Source: Cellulophaga sp. 20_2_10
GTDB taxonomy: Bacteria > Bacteroidota > Bacteroidia > Flavobacteriales > Flavobacteriaceae
DNA: 64,000 bases
Reading direction: 5' to 3'
Assembly: GCF_023476645.1 (NCBI RefSeq)
Contig: NZ_JAMCOJ010000001.1
Location: 1-64,000, forward strand
The notes under the pieces were generated by a model. The model was not told where the DNA came from. It saw only the letters and a program-made list of their open reading frames with translations, and searched no databases. Made by a program: the position numbers and the translations under genes. The first letter of the stretch is position 1; each line of letters begins with the position of its first letter. This document shows positions 1-9,843 of this stretch, in pieces.

Positions 1-72
1 AAGTTTAGTATATCTTGACCTTCAAAATTATCCATATATCAATGTTTTAAAGCTATAAGATACGGAAACTAA

Positions 73-1979
73 ATGACTAACTCAATAAAAGATAATAAAA
101 CAGCCTATGAGTTTTTAAAAGGAGAAGGAGGTAGGGTTGTTACTTTAAGCGATGGAAATACAGTCACTTTATTTAATATTGATAAATACGAGAAACATTG
201 TAAACAATATTTTAAAAAAAACAGAACAAAACTAAATAATTTATTATCAGAAGATATTCCTGAAGGGTTTATAAATAGACAATTAAATGATAGTAGATAT
301 ATCAGTAAAGTTGTTAAAACTCTTTTAAGTAATATTGTTAGAGAAGAAGGAGAAAAAGAAGCTACAACAAAACGTCTTGTGCCAGTTACAGGCTCAATTA
401 CTTCTAGATTAAAACAAGATTGGGGTTTAAATGATAAATGGAATGAAATTGTTGCTCCTAGATTTATGAGATTAAATGAATTGACAAGCTCTAACGATTT
501 TGGAGAATGGGATTCAAAAATTAATGCTTTTAGAACAAAGGTACCAGATGAAATTTCAAGAGGATTCAGTAAAAAAAGAATAGATCATAGACACCATGCG
601 TTAGATGCTTTAATAATAGCTTGTTGTACAAAAAAGCATACTAATTATTTAGGCTCTTTAAATTCTGAAAGAGAAAATTACGGTTTAAAAGAGAGTTTGT
701 TAATAAAGAATAAACAAGGAGATTTTACAAAACATTTTCAACTTCCTTGGGCAAATTTCTCTACAGAAGCTAAGGAAGACTTAGAAAAGATAATTATCAG
801 TTTTAAGCAAAATTTAAGAATAATAAATAAAACGAATAATAAAACTTGGCAATGGGAACCATAAAGCGATGGAACTTTTAAAAAAATATTAAAAAAACAA
901 AAAGACGCTACAAACTCAACTAATAAAACAAATTGGGCTATTAGAAAACCAATGCATAAAGAAACAGTATCTGGTGCTGTTAAAATAAAAAAGATAAAAA
1001 AAGGGTTTAGTAATATTACTAGTTATTTAGATAAACCTGACTTAATTGTTGATAAATCAATTAAAAGAAAAGTAAAGAGTTTATTAACTCTTTTTGATAA
1101 TGATTTAAAAAAAGTTAGAAAATATTTAAAGGAATCACCTCTTTTAATTGAAAGAAAAGAAATTACTAAAACAAAAGTATTTGAATGGTCTGAAAATGCA
1201 ACTGCTACTAGAGTAGCTTTAAATGAAAAGTTTACTAGAAAACAACTTGAATCTATTACTGATGGTGGTATCATAACTATTTTAGAAAGACATTTACAGA
1301 ATTATATTGAGGATGACCAAAAAGAGCGATTTGATTTAGCTTTTAATACTGATGGTGTTGATGCTTTAAATAAAAATATAAAAGTATTAAATAATGGTAA
1401 AAATCATTATCCAATTTATAAAGTACGTTTGTATGAAGAAGGTAGTAAATTTAGTATTGGAGAAAGTGGTGCTAAAGGAACTAAGTTTGTAGAAGCTGCC
1501 AAGGGAACAAATTTATTCTTTGCAATTTATTATGATGAAGAAAAGAAAAAAAGAGTATTTGAAACCATTCCTTTAAATGAGGTTATAGCACATCAAAAGC
1601 AAACAGCATCACTTCCAAAAGAAAAACGATTACCAATACAGCCAAGTAATATAAAAGGGGGTTTTTTATTTACTCTTTCTCCTAATGATTTGGTCTATGT
1701 TCCAACAAATGAAGAATTAGAAAATAAATCTTTAGTCGATTTTAATAATCTATCTAATAAACAAGTTTCTAGAGTTTATAAGATGGTTAGTTCTACTGGT
1801 ACAGAATGTCATTTTGTTAATAATCATATAGCCAAATTAATTAAAACCTATAATTCAAAAACTAAAACGGGTGAGTTTGGTAGTCTAAATAAGTCTGAAT
1901 TGTCGATTGATAATATTAGGATAAAGGAAAGGTGTTTAAAATTAAATTTAAGTAGAATTGGTAATGTAAAAATTCTATC

Positions 1980-1983
<4 letters not shown>
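73..1983 (+). pseudogene. cas9: Type II-C Cas9, C-terminal part, disrupted
   Basis: RNA-guided endonuclease fragment. The first open stretch (73-864) carries the region that follows HNH (EDIPEGFINRQ, then RYISK) and the RuvC-III motif HHALDA at its residues 174-179, which holds the catalytic His and Asp. The second stretch (952-1983) is the C-terminal WED/PAM-interacting part. Both lie in the same frame. They are separated only by a TAA at 862-864, and codons 865-951 are open and read WAIRKPMHKE straight into the second part. The RuvC-I, arginine-rich and HNH parts are not in the window, and stops occur in all three frames within 1-72. The gene is therefore damaged at two places at least. The end overlaps cas1 by an ATGA. 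The large Bacteroidota II-C form is about 1400-1500 aa. Confidence 0.9.
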
Positions 1984-3201
<1,218 letters not shown>

Positions 3202-3265
3202 TTAGGATAAAAAAAATCAAAATAAAATGCCTTTAAGCTTTTCTTGCAATAGTTATTTTTTATCT

Positions 3266-3311
3266 AAAAAAGGAATCCCAAAGTATTGATTTTACTCAAT
3301 ATTTTGGGATT
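3266..3311 (-). terminator. Hairpin terminator next to the CRISPR array
   Basis: A 16-bp stem with one G-T wobble (arms 3274-3289 and 3296-3311, 6-nt loop) lies 3 nt from the first repeat. Read on the minus strand it is followed by CC and six T, the form of an intrinsic terminator for a transcript leaving the array. Read on the plus strand there is no T tract. This favours minus-strand transcription of the array, convergent with the cas genes. Confidence 0.6.
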
Positions 3312-3314
3312 GAC

Positions 3315-3510
3315 CTTGTGATTGCTCACGTAAAAATACAATTTGAAATCAATTCACAACATTATGGCGTACGATAAGGATAAAATATACCTTGTGATTG
3401 CTCACGTAAAAATACAATTTGAAATCAATTCACAACTGCGCTCCTCTATTGATAAAGATGTGTCTTCTTGTGATTGCTCACGTAAAAATACAATTTGAAA
3501 TCAATTCACA
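3315..3510 (-). CRISPR. Type II-C CRISPR array, 3 repeats and 2 spacers
   Basis: Repeats of 46 nt start at 3315, 3391 and 3467 with an exact 76-nt period. The two 30-nt spacers are at 3361-3390 and 3437-3466. The first two repeats are identical. The third matches for 44 nt and then differs in its last two bases (AC to GT), so it is the terminal, degenerate copy. A 46-nt repeat with a 30-nt spacer is the usual Bacteroidota II-C geometry. The strand is inferred: on the minus strand each repeat contains GTTG, 18 nt and TATTTTTA, close to the Bacteroidota promoter, and the hairpin at 3266-3311 would terminate such transcripts. No anti-repeat for a tracrRNA was seen in the window. Confidence 0.95.
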
Positions 3511-3721
3511 GTAAGTCATGAAGTTTTAAAAAAAAAATAAATTTAAAAAGAGTATGTATATAGAAATAAAGAGGTTATTTTTTTTAAAATAAGAATATTG
3601 ACACAAAGATGTCTTGTTTTGAATGCTTATTATAGCAATTAATAGCTTTTAAGGTAATTTGTATTGTTCTACTATGATGAGTAAAAAAAATCAATTTGTT
3701 GTACCTATGTTGTACCTAAAC

Positions 3722-3752
3722 AAAAAAAGTCAAGATATAAATCTTGACTTTT
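3722..3752 (-). terminator. Terminator after tRNA-Met
   Basis: A perfect 12-bp stem (3725-3736 with 3741-3752) closes a 4-nt loop. On the minus strand it is followed by a run of seven T that begins in the stem. It lies 14 nt beyond the 3' end of tRNA-Met. Confidence 0.75.
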
Positions 3753-3765
3753 CGTACTATACTTG

Positions 3766-3839
3766 TAGCGAGAACGAGAGTTGAACTCGTGACCTCCGGG
3801 TTATGAATCCGACGCTCTAACCAACTGAGCTACCTCGCC
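3766..3839 (-). tRNA. tRNA-Met (anticodon CAT)
   Basis: A 74-nt cloverleaf on the minus strand with acceptor GGCGAGG, D-arm AGCTCAGTTGG, anticodon loop TTCATAA and T-loop TTCAACT. The 3' CCA is not encoded. It has neither the unpaired 1-72 position nor the three G-C anticodon pairs of an initiator, so it reads as the elongator form; a tRNA-Ile with modified C34 cannot be excluded by eye. An A-C mismatch closes the anticodon loop. Confidence 0.93.
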
Positions 3840-3977
3840 AGGTGTTTTTTTTAACGGCTGCAAATATATATATCTTTTTCCTGATAATCAAAATAAATTT
3901 TCATAAAAATATTATATCATTTTTTGTTTTTTTATCATAGAGAAATATATATATTGCCTTTTCTAAACATTACGAGA

Positions 3978-4364
3978 ATGAGTGATAAAATTAACTATGA
4001 GCTAGAGTTTGTGATACAATCATCACCACAAATGCTTTATCAATATATATCTACACCATCTGGATTATCAGAATGGTTTGCAGACAACGTGAATTCTAGA
4101 GGAGAGAAATTTACCTTTATTTGGGACGGATCTGAAGAAGTTGCTAATTTACTAAAGAAAAAAAGCGACGAATTTATCCGTTTTACCTGGGAAGAAGAAG
4201 AAGATGACAGCTGTTATTTTGAACTACGTATAAAAGTAGACGACATAACATCTGATGTTTCTTTGTTTATATCTGATTTTGCTGATGAAGATGAAGTAGA
4301 AGAAGGTAAATTATTATGGACAAACCAGATTTCTAGTTTAAAACAAGTTCTAGGATCTGCCTAG
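3978..4364 (+). CDS. START-like / SRPBCC domain protein
   Basis: A 128-aa cytosolic protein of the AHSA1/SRPBCC ligand-binding fold. The opening LEFVIQSSPQMLYQYISTP and the following LSEWFADNV are the usual first strand, helix and turn of Bacteroidota START-like proteins, and WTNQISSLKQVLG is the closing helix. It is strongly acidic, with an EEEEDD run. The ligand is unknown. The ATG at 3978 (MSDKINYE) fits the fold; an in-frame ATG at 3924 would add an unrelated hydrophobic leader. It stands alone and is followed by a hairpin. Confidence 0.8.
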   Translation: MSDKINYELEFVIQSSPQMLYQYISTPSGLSEWFADNVNSRGEKFTFIWDGSEEVANLLKKKSDEFIRFTWEEEEDDSCYFELRIKVDDITSDVSLFISDFADEDEVEEGKLLWTNQISSLKQVLGSA

Positions 4365-4390
4365 AAATTATGAAATAAACAATATCTTTG

Positions 4391-4418
4391 GCCTTGAATT
4401 TTTTTCAAGGCTTTTTTT
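4391..4418 (+). terminator. Terminator ending exactly at the next ATG
   Basis: An 8-bp stem (4391-4398 with 4404-4411) is followed by seven T at 4412-4418. The ATG of the aminotransferase begins at 4419. It would end the START-like transcript and leaves no leader for an independent downstream mRNA. Confidence 0.7.
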
Positions 4419-5264
4419 ATGATCAATTTTAACGGAGAATTACTAGAAAACAACGCATTATTTTTAAATGAAGAAAATAGAGGGTTGCGTTATGGCGATT
4501 CATTATTTGAAAGTATACGTGTTGTAAACGGTAAAATTTACTTTTGGGAAGATCACTACCTACGCCTTATGGCATCTATGCGTATTCTACGTATGGAGAT
4601 ACCTATGAATTTTACGATGGAATATCTAGAAGAACAAATTCTAGAAACCATAGAAGCTAGTCAAATGCAAAATAGTGCCGTGCGCATACGTATTACGGTG
4701 TATAGAGATAATGGCGGTTTGTACTTACCAGTTACAAATAATATTAGTTATATAATTGAGACTAAAGCACTAGATAACCCTTTTTATATACATAAAGAAG
4801 GAGCTTATGAGGTAGAGCTTTTTAAAGATCATTATGTTAATACGGGATTGTTAGCTACATTAAAGTCTAATAATAGAATTATAAACGTCTTAGGAAGCAT
4901 TTACGCTAACGAAAATGGTTACGACAACTGTTTACTGCTAAACAATGCAAAACAGGTTGTAGAGGCTTTAAATGGCAATTTATTCTTGGTGAAAGGATCC
5001 GTTATAAAAACACCTCCTTTAAAAGATGGATGTTTAAATGGTATTACCCGTAAAAAATTAATCGCAAGTTTAGAGAAGCTAGAAAATTATACACTAGAAG
5101 AAGCATCTATTTCTCCTTTTGAATTGCAAAAGGCCGATGAACTTTTTGTAACAAATGCAATTACTGGTATACAGTCTATTACAAAGTACAGGAAAAAAGA
5201 ATTTGATAATAAGGTTGCTAAAGATTTATTAGGTAAATTAAATGCTTTAGCTAGGTTGTCTTAG
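4419..5264 (+). CDS. PLP class IV aminotransferase / aminodeoxychorismate lyase-like
   Basis: A 281-aa fold-type IV PLP enzyme, the family of PabC (folate pathway), IlvE and D-amino-acid transaminase. Visible marks are RGLRYGDSLFESIRV near the N-terminus, the Lys in ATLKSNNRI that would form the Schiff base, and the C-terminal phosphate-binding stretch ELFVTNAITGIQSI. Length is normal. It lacks the extra length of IlvE, and Bacteroidota proteins of this size are usually called PabC-like, but the substrate cannot be decided. The start is fixed by MINFNGELL. Its ATG abuts a terminator U tract. It converges with the yqgE gene and overlaps it by 4 nt. Confidence 0.8.
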   Translation: MINFNGELLENNALFLNEENRGLRYGDSLFESIRVVNGKIYFWEDHYLRLMASMRILRMEIPMNFTMEYLEEQILETIEASQMQNSAVRIRITVYRDNGGLYLPVTNNISYIIETKALDNPFYIHKEGAYEVELFKDHYVNTGLLATLKSNNRIINVLGSIYANENGYDNCLLLNNAKQVVEALNGNLFLVKGSVIKTPPLKDGCLNGITRKKLIASLEKLENYTLEEASISPFELQKADELFVTNAITGIQSITKYRKKEFDNKVAKDLLGKLNALARLS

Positions 5265-5821
5265 TTTAATGCAGGGTTTTCTGGAGCGTTAGACCATAGT
5301 AAATAATCGCCACCAAGCTCATCCATTTTTTCTTTCCAAAGATCAATGGTACATTTTTCTAAAATAGCACTTTTGTATATGTTGTGCGTTACAATCCAAG
5401 ATTTAGAACTTAACTCAAAGTCTAACTGAAGAGAATCCCAACCAGAATAACCAAGGAAAAAGCGGATATCTTTATGGGTAATGGTATTGTCATTTATTAA
5501 ACCTACTATTTTTTGAAAATTACCTCCCCAAAAAATACCGTTAGATATTTCTATACTGTCTTCTATAAGGTGTGGTACTTTGTGTATAAAGTATAGATTG
5601 TCTTGTTCTACTGGTCCGCCATTATATACTTTAAAAGAGGCTTTTATATCCTCTACTAAATCATTAATGGTATATTTTAATGGCTTATTAAGAATAAAGC
5701 CTACAGAACCTTCTTTGTTATGCTCTGCTAATAATACAATAGATCTGTTAAAAGAAACATCGCCTGTTAAAGACGGTTCTGCAACAAGAAGATTTCCTTT
5801 TTGTGGGTGGTTAGTTGGCAT
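5261..5821 (-). CDS. YqgE/AlgH family protein
   Basis: A 186-aa protein of the UPF0301 (YqgE/AlgH) family, function unsettled; AlgH has been linked to alginate regulation in Pseudomonas. Family marks are GNLLVAEPSLTGDVSFNRSIV, GSVGFILNKPL, VYNGGPVEQDNLYF, and FFLGYSGWDSLQLDFEL. The ATG at 5821 (MPTNHPQKG) was chosen; the open frame extends six codons further only with a TTG. The gene lies downstream of HU, separated from it by a terminator, so it is likely expressed on its own. Confidence 0.88.
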   Translation of the reverse strand: MPTNHPQKGNLLVAEPSLTGDVSFNRSIVLLAEHNKEGSVGFILNKPLKYTINDLVEDIKASFKVYNGGPVEQDNLYFIHKVPHLIEDSIEISNGIFWGGNFQKIVGLINDNTITHKDIRFFLGYSGWDSLQLDFELSSKSWIVTHNIYKSAILEKCTIDLWKEKMDELGGDYLLWSNAPENPALN

Positions 5822-5884
5822 ATAATCGTGTTTATTCAATTAAAGTAAATAAATTTTACGAGAAATAAAAAATAACCCCATAAA

Positions 5885-5912
5885 AAAAGCGCTTCTCAAG
5901 AGAAGCGCTTTT
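5885..5912 (-). terminator. Terminator after HU
   Basis: A 13-bp stem with a 2-nt loop centred near 5898 (GCGCTTCTC with GAGAAGCGC as its core), flanked by A on one side and T on the other. On the minus strand it ends in a run of seven T. It lies 21 nt past the HU stop codon. Confidence 0.85.
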
Positions 5913-5932
5913 ATATCTTAAAAAACTATTAC

Positions 5933-6205
5933 TTAGTTTACAGAGTTGCTTAACTCAGTACCAGCTTTAAATTTAACAACGTTTTTAGCTGCTATTTTGA
6001 TAGTTTTACCAGTTTGTGGGTTTCTACCGTCTCTAGCTTCTCTTCTTGTTACAGACCAAGATCCAAAACCTACTAAAGAAACTCTACCACCTTTTTTAAG
6101 TGATCCTTCAACGTTTCCTAAAAAAGACTCTAATGCTTTCTTTGCTGCTGCTTTAGTGATGCCAGCGTCAGCTGCCATTGCATCGATTAATTCTGTTTTG
6201 TTCAT
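5933..6205 (-). CDS. HU-family DNA-binding protein
   Basis: A 90-aa nucleoid protein that bends DNA as a dimer. It shows the full family pattern: MNKTELIDAMA, then ITKAAAKKALESFLG, VSLVGFGSW and the DNA-binding arm GRNPQTGKTIKI ending in VVKFKAG. The length is standard. It has its own promoter (6251-6280) and a strong terminator (5885-5912), as expected of an abundant single-gene transcript. Confidence 0.97.
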   Translation of the reverse strand: MNKTELIDAMAADAGITKAAAKKALESFLGNVEGSLKKGGRVSLVGFGSWSVTRREARDGRNPQTGKTIKIAAKNVVKFKAGTELSNSVN

Positions 6206-6250
6206 AATTAAATTAAATTAATTGTTGTTTAATAACTTATATTCTCCTAA

Positions 6251-6280
6251 CAAATTTATATGGATTTAACTTTAACGCAA
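6251..6280 (-). promoter_or_regulatory. Bacteroidota-type promoter for HU
   Basis: On the minus strand, TTG (6278-6280), 19 nt, then TAAATTTG (6251-6258), a match to the Bacteroidota sigma consensus TTTG-N19-TAnnTTTG. It leaves a 5' leader of about 40 nt before the HU start at 6205. Confidence 0.6.
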
Positions 6281-6379
6281 GTAAATTGCAGGGAAATACG
6301 CCATTTTGTTAATAACTAGGAGTGTTTGTTAATAAAGTAGGGGTTTTTCTACGCATTTTTGGATCAAAAAACGTGTTAG

Positions 6380-7327
6380 CTAGCCTAAATATGCAGTTTC
6401 TTTTAATTGTAAGCCGTTTAAAACATCGCTAGTTTTCATTCTTCGCTTGCCAGAAAGCTGTATTTCTAACAAATTAATGTAGCCATTTGGAACTGCAACT
6501 TTAATTGTTTTCTTATCAAAAACTAATTTACCAGGAGTTAGGTTGTGTTCTATTTCTTCTAATTCTGTTGTGTATACTTTTAGTGGGGTGCTACCATCAT
6601 CATTATATAAGGTAGTCCAAGCTGCTGGGTATGGACTTAAACCTCTTATTAAATTGTAGGTTTTTGTGGCGTTTGCTGTCCAATCTATTTTACAAGTGTC
6701 CTTATGTATCTTGTAGGCTAACTTTAAATCGCTGTGATCTTCTTGTTTTTTGGTGTTTACACTGCCATTTTCAATCTGTTCTAATGTTTCTATCACTAGT
6801 TCTGCACCAAGGTTCATTAACCTGTCGTGCAATACACCTGCGTTTTCTGTTGTAGTAATGTTTGTTTTTTTGTGTAGTATGGTTTCACCTGTATCAATTT
6901 TATCATCAATAAAAAATGTAGTAACCCCTGTTTCTGTTTCTCCATTTATAATAGCCCAGTTAATTGGCGCGGCCCCACGGTACTGTGGTAATAAAGATGC
7001 GTGTAAATTAAATGTACCATACTTAGGCATTTGCCAAACAACTTTAGGTAGCATTCTAAAAGCGACAACAATTTGTAGGTTTGCTTGTAGGTCTTCTAGT
7101 TCCTTAATAAAGCTAGGGTCCTTTAAGTTTGTTGGTTGTAGTATGGTAAGGTTATTTTTTTCTGCATATTGCTTTACTGCAGAAGTGTGTATTTTTCTAC
7201 CACGTCCAGCAGGTTTGTCTGGAGCGGTTATAACACCAACTACTGTATACTTGTTTTGTACTAAACTATCTAAAATGGTAACAGCAAAATCTGGTGTTCC
7301 CATAAAAACAATGCGTAAATTGCTCAT
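6380..7327 (-). CDS. fmt: Methionyl-tRNA formyltransferase
   Basis: Formylates initiator Met-tRNA with 10-formyl-tetrahydrofolate. 315 aa, normal length. The N-terminal Rossmann domain starts VFMGTPDFAV and continues TAPDKPAGRGRK; the catalytic block HASLLPQYRGAAPINWAI (Asn/His family signature) lies near residue 110 and is followed by DTGETI. The C-terminal domain ends with the substrate-binding region VPNGYINLLEIQ. The start is only 1 nt from the recQ stop, so it is probably co-transcribed with recQ and the upstream ATPase. Confidence 0.97.
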   Translation of the reverse strand: MSNLRIVFMGTPDFAVTILDSLVQNKYTVVGVITAPDKPAGRGRKIHTSAVKQYAEKNNLTILQPTNLKDPSFIKELEDLQANLQIVVAFRMLPKVVWQMPKYGTFNLHASLLPQYRGAAPINWAIINGETETGVTTFFIDDKIDTGETILHKKTNITTTENAGVLHDRLMNLGAELVIETLEQIENGSVNTKKQEDHSDLKLAYKIHKDTCKIDWTANATKTYNLIRGLSPYPAAWTTLYNDDGSTPLKVYTTELEEIEHNLTPGKLVFDKKTIKVAVPNGYINLLEIQLSGKRRMKTSDVLNGLQLKETAYLG

Positions 7328-7328
7328 A

Positions 7329-9227
7329 TTATTGTATTGTATATTGGTTTTGTGTATTAATTGCTATTTTACTGTCTTCTAATAAAGACTGTAAGGTGTT
7401 TAAAACGACTTCTTCTTTATAAGGTAGTGCTTGTATGAGTTCTCTAGAGCTTAGGTTCGCAAAATTTAACTTTGTAATAATTTCTGCGGCAACTAGTTCT
7501 AAGATTAAATTATTTGTTGGTGGTCCCTGTTTTAAACAAACATCACATTTACCACATCGTTTCTTTTTTTCTCCAAAATAGGCTAGTAGTTGTACATTTC
7601 TGCAAATAGTATCAGTTTTAATATACGTTAACATTGCATCTATGTTGTTCACCTTTACCTGTTGTAACTCTTTTACCTTTTTAGAAAATGCATTTATAGT
7701 TAAATCATCTTCTCTTGGCACTAAAAAAGTAAGTTCTAAGTCACTGTTTTGTGCAGTGTAGGCTATAATTTCGTCTTTTTGTAATTTTTCTAAAGCTAAC
7801 GTAATTGTATTTTCTTCTATGTTCAATTTTTTAGAAAGTAATACTGTGTTAATCTTTATTTCATATTCAAAAATACCACCATACGTCCTTAACAATGTTT
7901 GTATAATAGTAACCAAACTCTTATGGGTACTTAAATACTGATTAAGTGTGGGTTTTGTAGCTGTAAATTGAATAGTTGCTTGTTTGTTGTAATTCTCTTC
8001 TAAGGATATAACAGAATGCTGATCTAATATTTTTAGTGCATTATAAGTTAGCATACCCTTTAGTTTATAGGTGCTACAAAATGCATTAAAGTTTAGTTGA
8101 AACTTTTCTGGTCGATCTTCTCCGTAAGAAATCTGAAAATAATTATTTAACTTATTGTATAACAGTTTTAAAAATGTAATGTCTGGTAAAACACTTAAAA
8201 ACTGTTGTTTTACTTGAGTTTCATCTTCTTTATTTAAAAGTAATACAGCATTAGATTCTTGACCATCTCTGCCAGCTCTACCAGCTTCCTGGTAGTAATT
8301 TTCTATACTATCTGGAATTTGGTAATGCACAACCAAACGAACATCTGGTTTGTCTATACCCATACCAAACGCATTGGTAGCTACAATAATTTTACTTTTA
8401 TTTTTAAGCCAATTTGTAAGTCTATTTTGTTTTTCTTTTCTAGAAATACCGCCGTGAAAAAACGTAGTTGCAAACCCATTGTTATTTAAATACGCGGATA
8501 TTTGCTCTGTTAAACGCCTAGATCTTACATAAACAATAGCACTGTTTTCAGTTTGCGCGCAAAGTTCTTTTAATTGATGTAACTTATCTTCGTTCCAAAC
8601 AATTTTATAGGTAATATTATCTCTAGAGAATGAATCTTTAATAATTAAAGAATCTCTAAATTGAAGACTCTGTATAATATCTTCTGCTACTTTTTTTGTA
8701 GCTGTGGCAGTAAGCGCTAAAACAGGAACTGCTGGGAACATATCTCTTAATATGCCACAACTTTGATATGCAGGCCTAAAGTCGTTTCCCCATTGCGAAA
8801 TACAATGTGCCTCATCTATAGCAATAAGGTTTACATTCATCTGTAAAATACGCTCCTTAATAAGATCTTGTTGTAAACGTTCTGGAGATAAATATAGAAA
8901 TTTATAATTACCAAAAACACAATTGTCTAATAGGTTTATAACTTCATCTATAGAAATGCCGCCAGTAAGAGCAATGGCTTTAATGCCTTTTTTCTTTAGG
9001 CTATCTACTTGGTCTTGTATTAGGGCAATTAAGGGCGAGACTACGATGCAAATACCGTCTTGTACTAGAGCCGGAATTTGGTAGCAAATAGATTTTCCGC
9101 CACCTGTTGGTAGTAAAGCTAAAGCATCTTTTTGTTCTAAAACGGTCGTTATAATTTTTTCTTGCGAGCCCCTAAAGCTAGCATATCCCCAGTATTGTTG
9201 TAAAATATCTTGCGGACTTTTCTGCAC
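7329..9227 (-). CDS. recQ: RecQ-family ATP-dependent DNA helicase
   Basis: A 3'-5' DNA helicase of recombination repair, 632 aa. In order: Q-motif region YWGYASFRGSQE, Walker A LPTGGGKSICYQ, DEAH box IAIDEAHCISQWG, motif III ALTATAT, motif VI YYQEAGRAGRDGQ, then a zinc-binding RQC segment with CRNV, CGKCDVCL. The usual HRDC domain is not obvious at the C-terminus; helix-turn-helix pieces follow instead. Translation begins at GTG (9225-9227), which shares a base with the TAG of the upstream ATPase. No ATG exists before the Q motif. Confidence 0.95.
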   Translation of the reverse strand: MQKSPQDILQQYWGYASFRGSQEKIITTVLEQKDALALLPTGGGKSICYQIPALVQDGICIVVSPLIALIQDQVDSLKKKGIKAIALTGGISIDEVINLLDNCVFGNYKFLYLSPERLQQDLIKERILQMNVNLIAIDEAHCISQWGNDFRPAYQSCGILRDMFPAVPVLALTATATKKVAEDIIQSLQFRDSLIIKDSFSRDNITYKIVWNEDKLHQLKELCAQTENSAIVYVRSRRLTEQISAYLNNNGFATTFFHGGISRKEKQNRLTNWLKNKSKIIVATNAFGMGIDKPDVRLVVHYQIPDSIENYYQEAGRAGRDGQESNAVLLLNKEDETQVKQQFLSVLPDITFLKLLYNKLNNYFQISYGEDRPEKFQLNFNAFCSTYKLKGMLTYNALKILDQHSVISLEENYNKQATIQFTATKPTLNQYLSTHKSLVTIIQTLLRTYGGIFEYEIKINTVLLSKKLNIEENTITLALEKLQKDEIIAYTAQNSDLELTFLVPREDDLTINAFSKKVKELQQVKVNNIDAMLTYIKTDTICRNVQLLAYFGEKKKRCGKCDVCLKQGPPTNNLILELVAAEIITKLNFANLSSRELIQALPYKEEVVLNTLQSLLEDSKIAINTQNQYTIQ

Positions 9228-9769
9228 TAGCTAATGTTTAAGGTTTCTAATATAAAATTAGTACGTTCTTCTACTGTTCCTGTTGGTACTATAATAGGGG
9301 TGTAGCCATAGTCTTTGTAGGTTTGATCTAATAATTGGTGAATGCGTTTTGCTTCTTCAAAATCCTCATACCTTTCATTGTCGTTCGAATGTATTTCTTC
9401 CCATGGTGGAAAAATAAAAACGACATCATATTTAGCAGCATTGCAAGTTTCCTTGTAATTTTCGCCATACATAATATCCGTTCCATTTAAATATGCCACA
9501 ACATCTGGCACCCCGCGGTCTAGAAAAACAATATCTTTTTCTAAGGTATTTGCCGTGTTAAATTGGTCTAAACGGCCAGCTAATAATCTATCGCTAAATA
9601 ATAAAGGATTGGTTATAAAAAGCTGCGTTATACCTTCTTCTCTGGCAGCCAATGTAACATCTCTAGAAATCTCATGCAGACAGGTGTATCCCAAAGCATC
9701 AATTTTATTAATAACTGTTGTTTTTCCGGTACTAGGACCTCCTGTAATAACTATCTTTTTTGGTTTCAA
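9227..9769 (-). CDS. AAA_28-type ATP/GTPase
   Basis: A 180-aa P-loop protein with Walker A GGPSTGKTTVI at residues 10-20, a probable Walker B segment KDIVFLDRGVPD near residue 85, and a kinase-like lid region. It resembles the NadR/Ttd14-like AAA_28 family found as single-domain proteins in Bacteroidota; the substrate is unknown. It starts at TTG (9767-9769), since there is no ATG upstream of the P-loop in frame. It overlaps recQ by one base (TAGTG) and so is probably translationally coupled to it. Confidence 0.82.
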   Translation of the reverse strand: MKPKKIVITGGPSTGKTTVINKIDALGYTCLHEISRDVTLAAREEGITQLFITNPLLFSDRLLAGRLDQFNTANTLEKDIVFLDRGVPDVVAYLNGTDIMYGENYKETCNAAKYDVVFIFPPWEEIHSNDNERYEDFEEAKRIHQLLDQTYKDYGYTPIIVPTGTVEERTNFILETLNIS

Positions 9770-9843
9770 TACGCTAATTTAATATAGCAAAGATAACTAA
9801 AATAGGAACTACATAAAAAGTGGTGTAAAATACAGTATTGCAC

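Noticed and set aside
1-72. tracrRNA or HNH remnant at the window start
   Set aside because: No sequence complementary to the CRISPR repeat and no HNH motif could be found in these bases.
1023-1274. 83-aa open frame on the minus strand inside the cas9 fragment
   Set aside because: It lies fully antisense to a conserved Cas9 segment and its product is a low-complexity hydrophobic mix; it is a shadow of the AT-rich codons.
3202-3314. Search for an anti-repeat in the gap between cas2 and the array
   Set aside because: Apart from the hairpin no stretch pairs with the repeat over more than a few bases.
6750-7382. 210-aa plus-strand open frame over fmt
   Set aside because: It is antisense to the conserved fmt gene and rich in Cys/Val/Ser as expected of the complement; not a gene.
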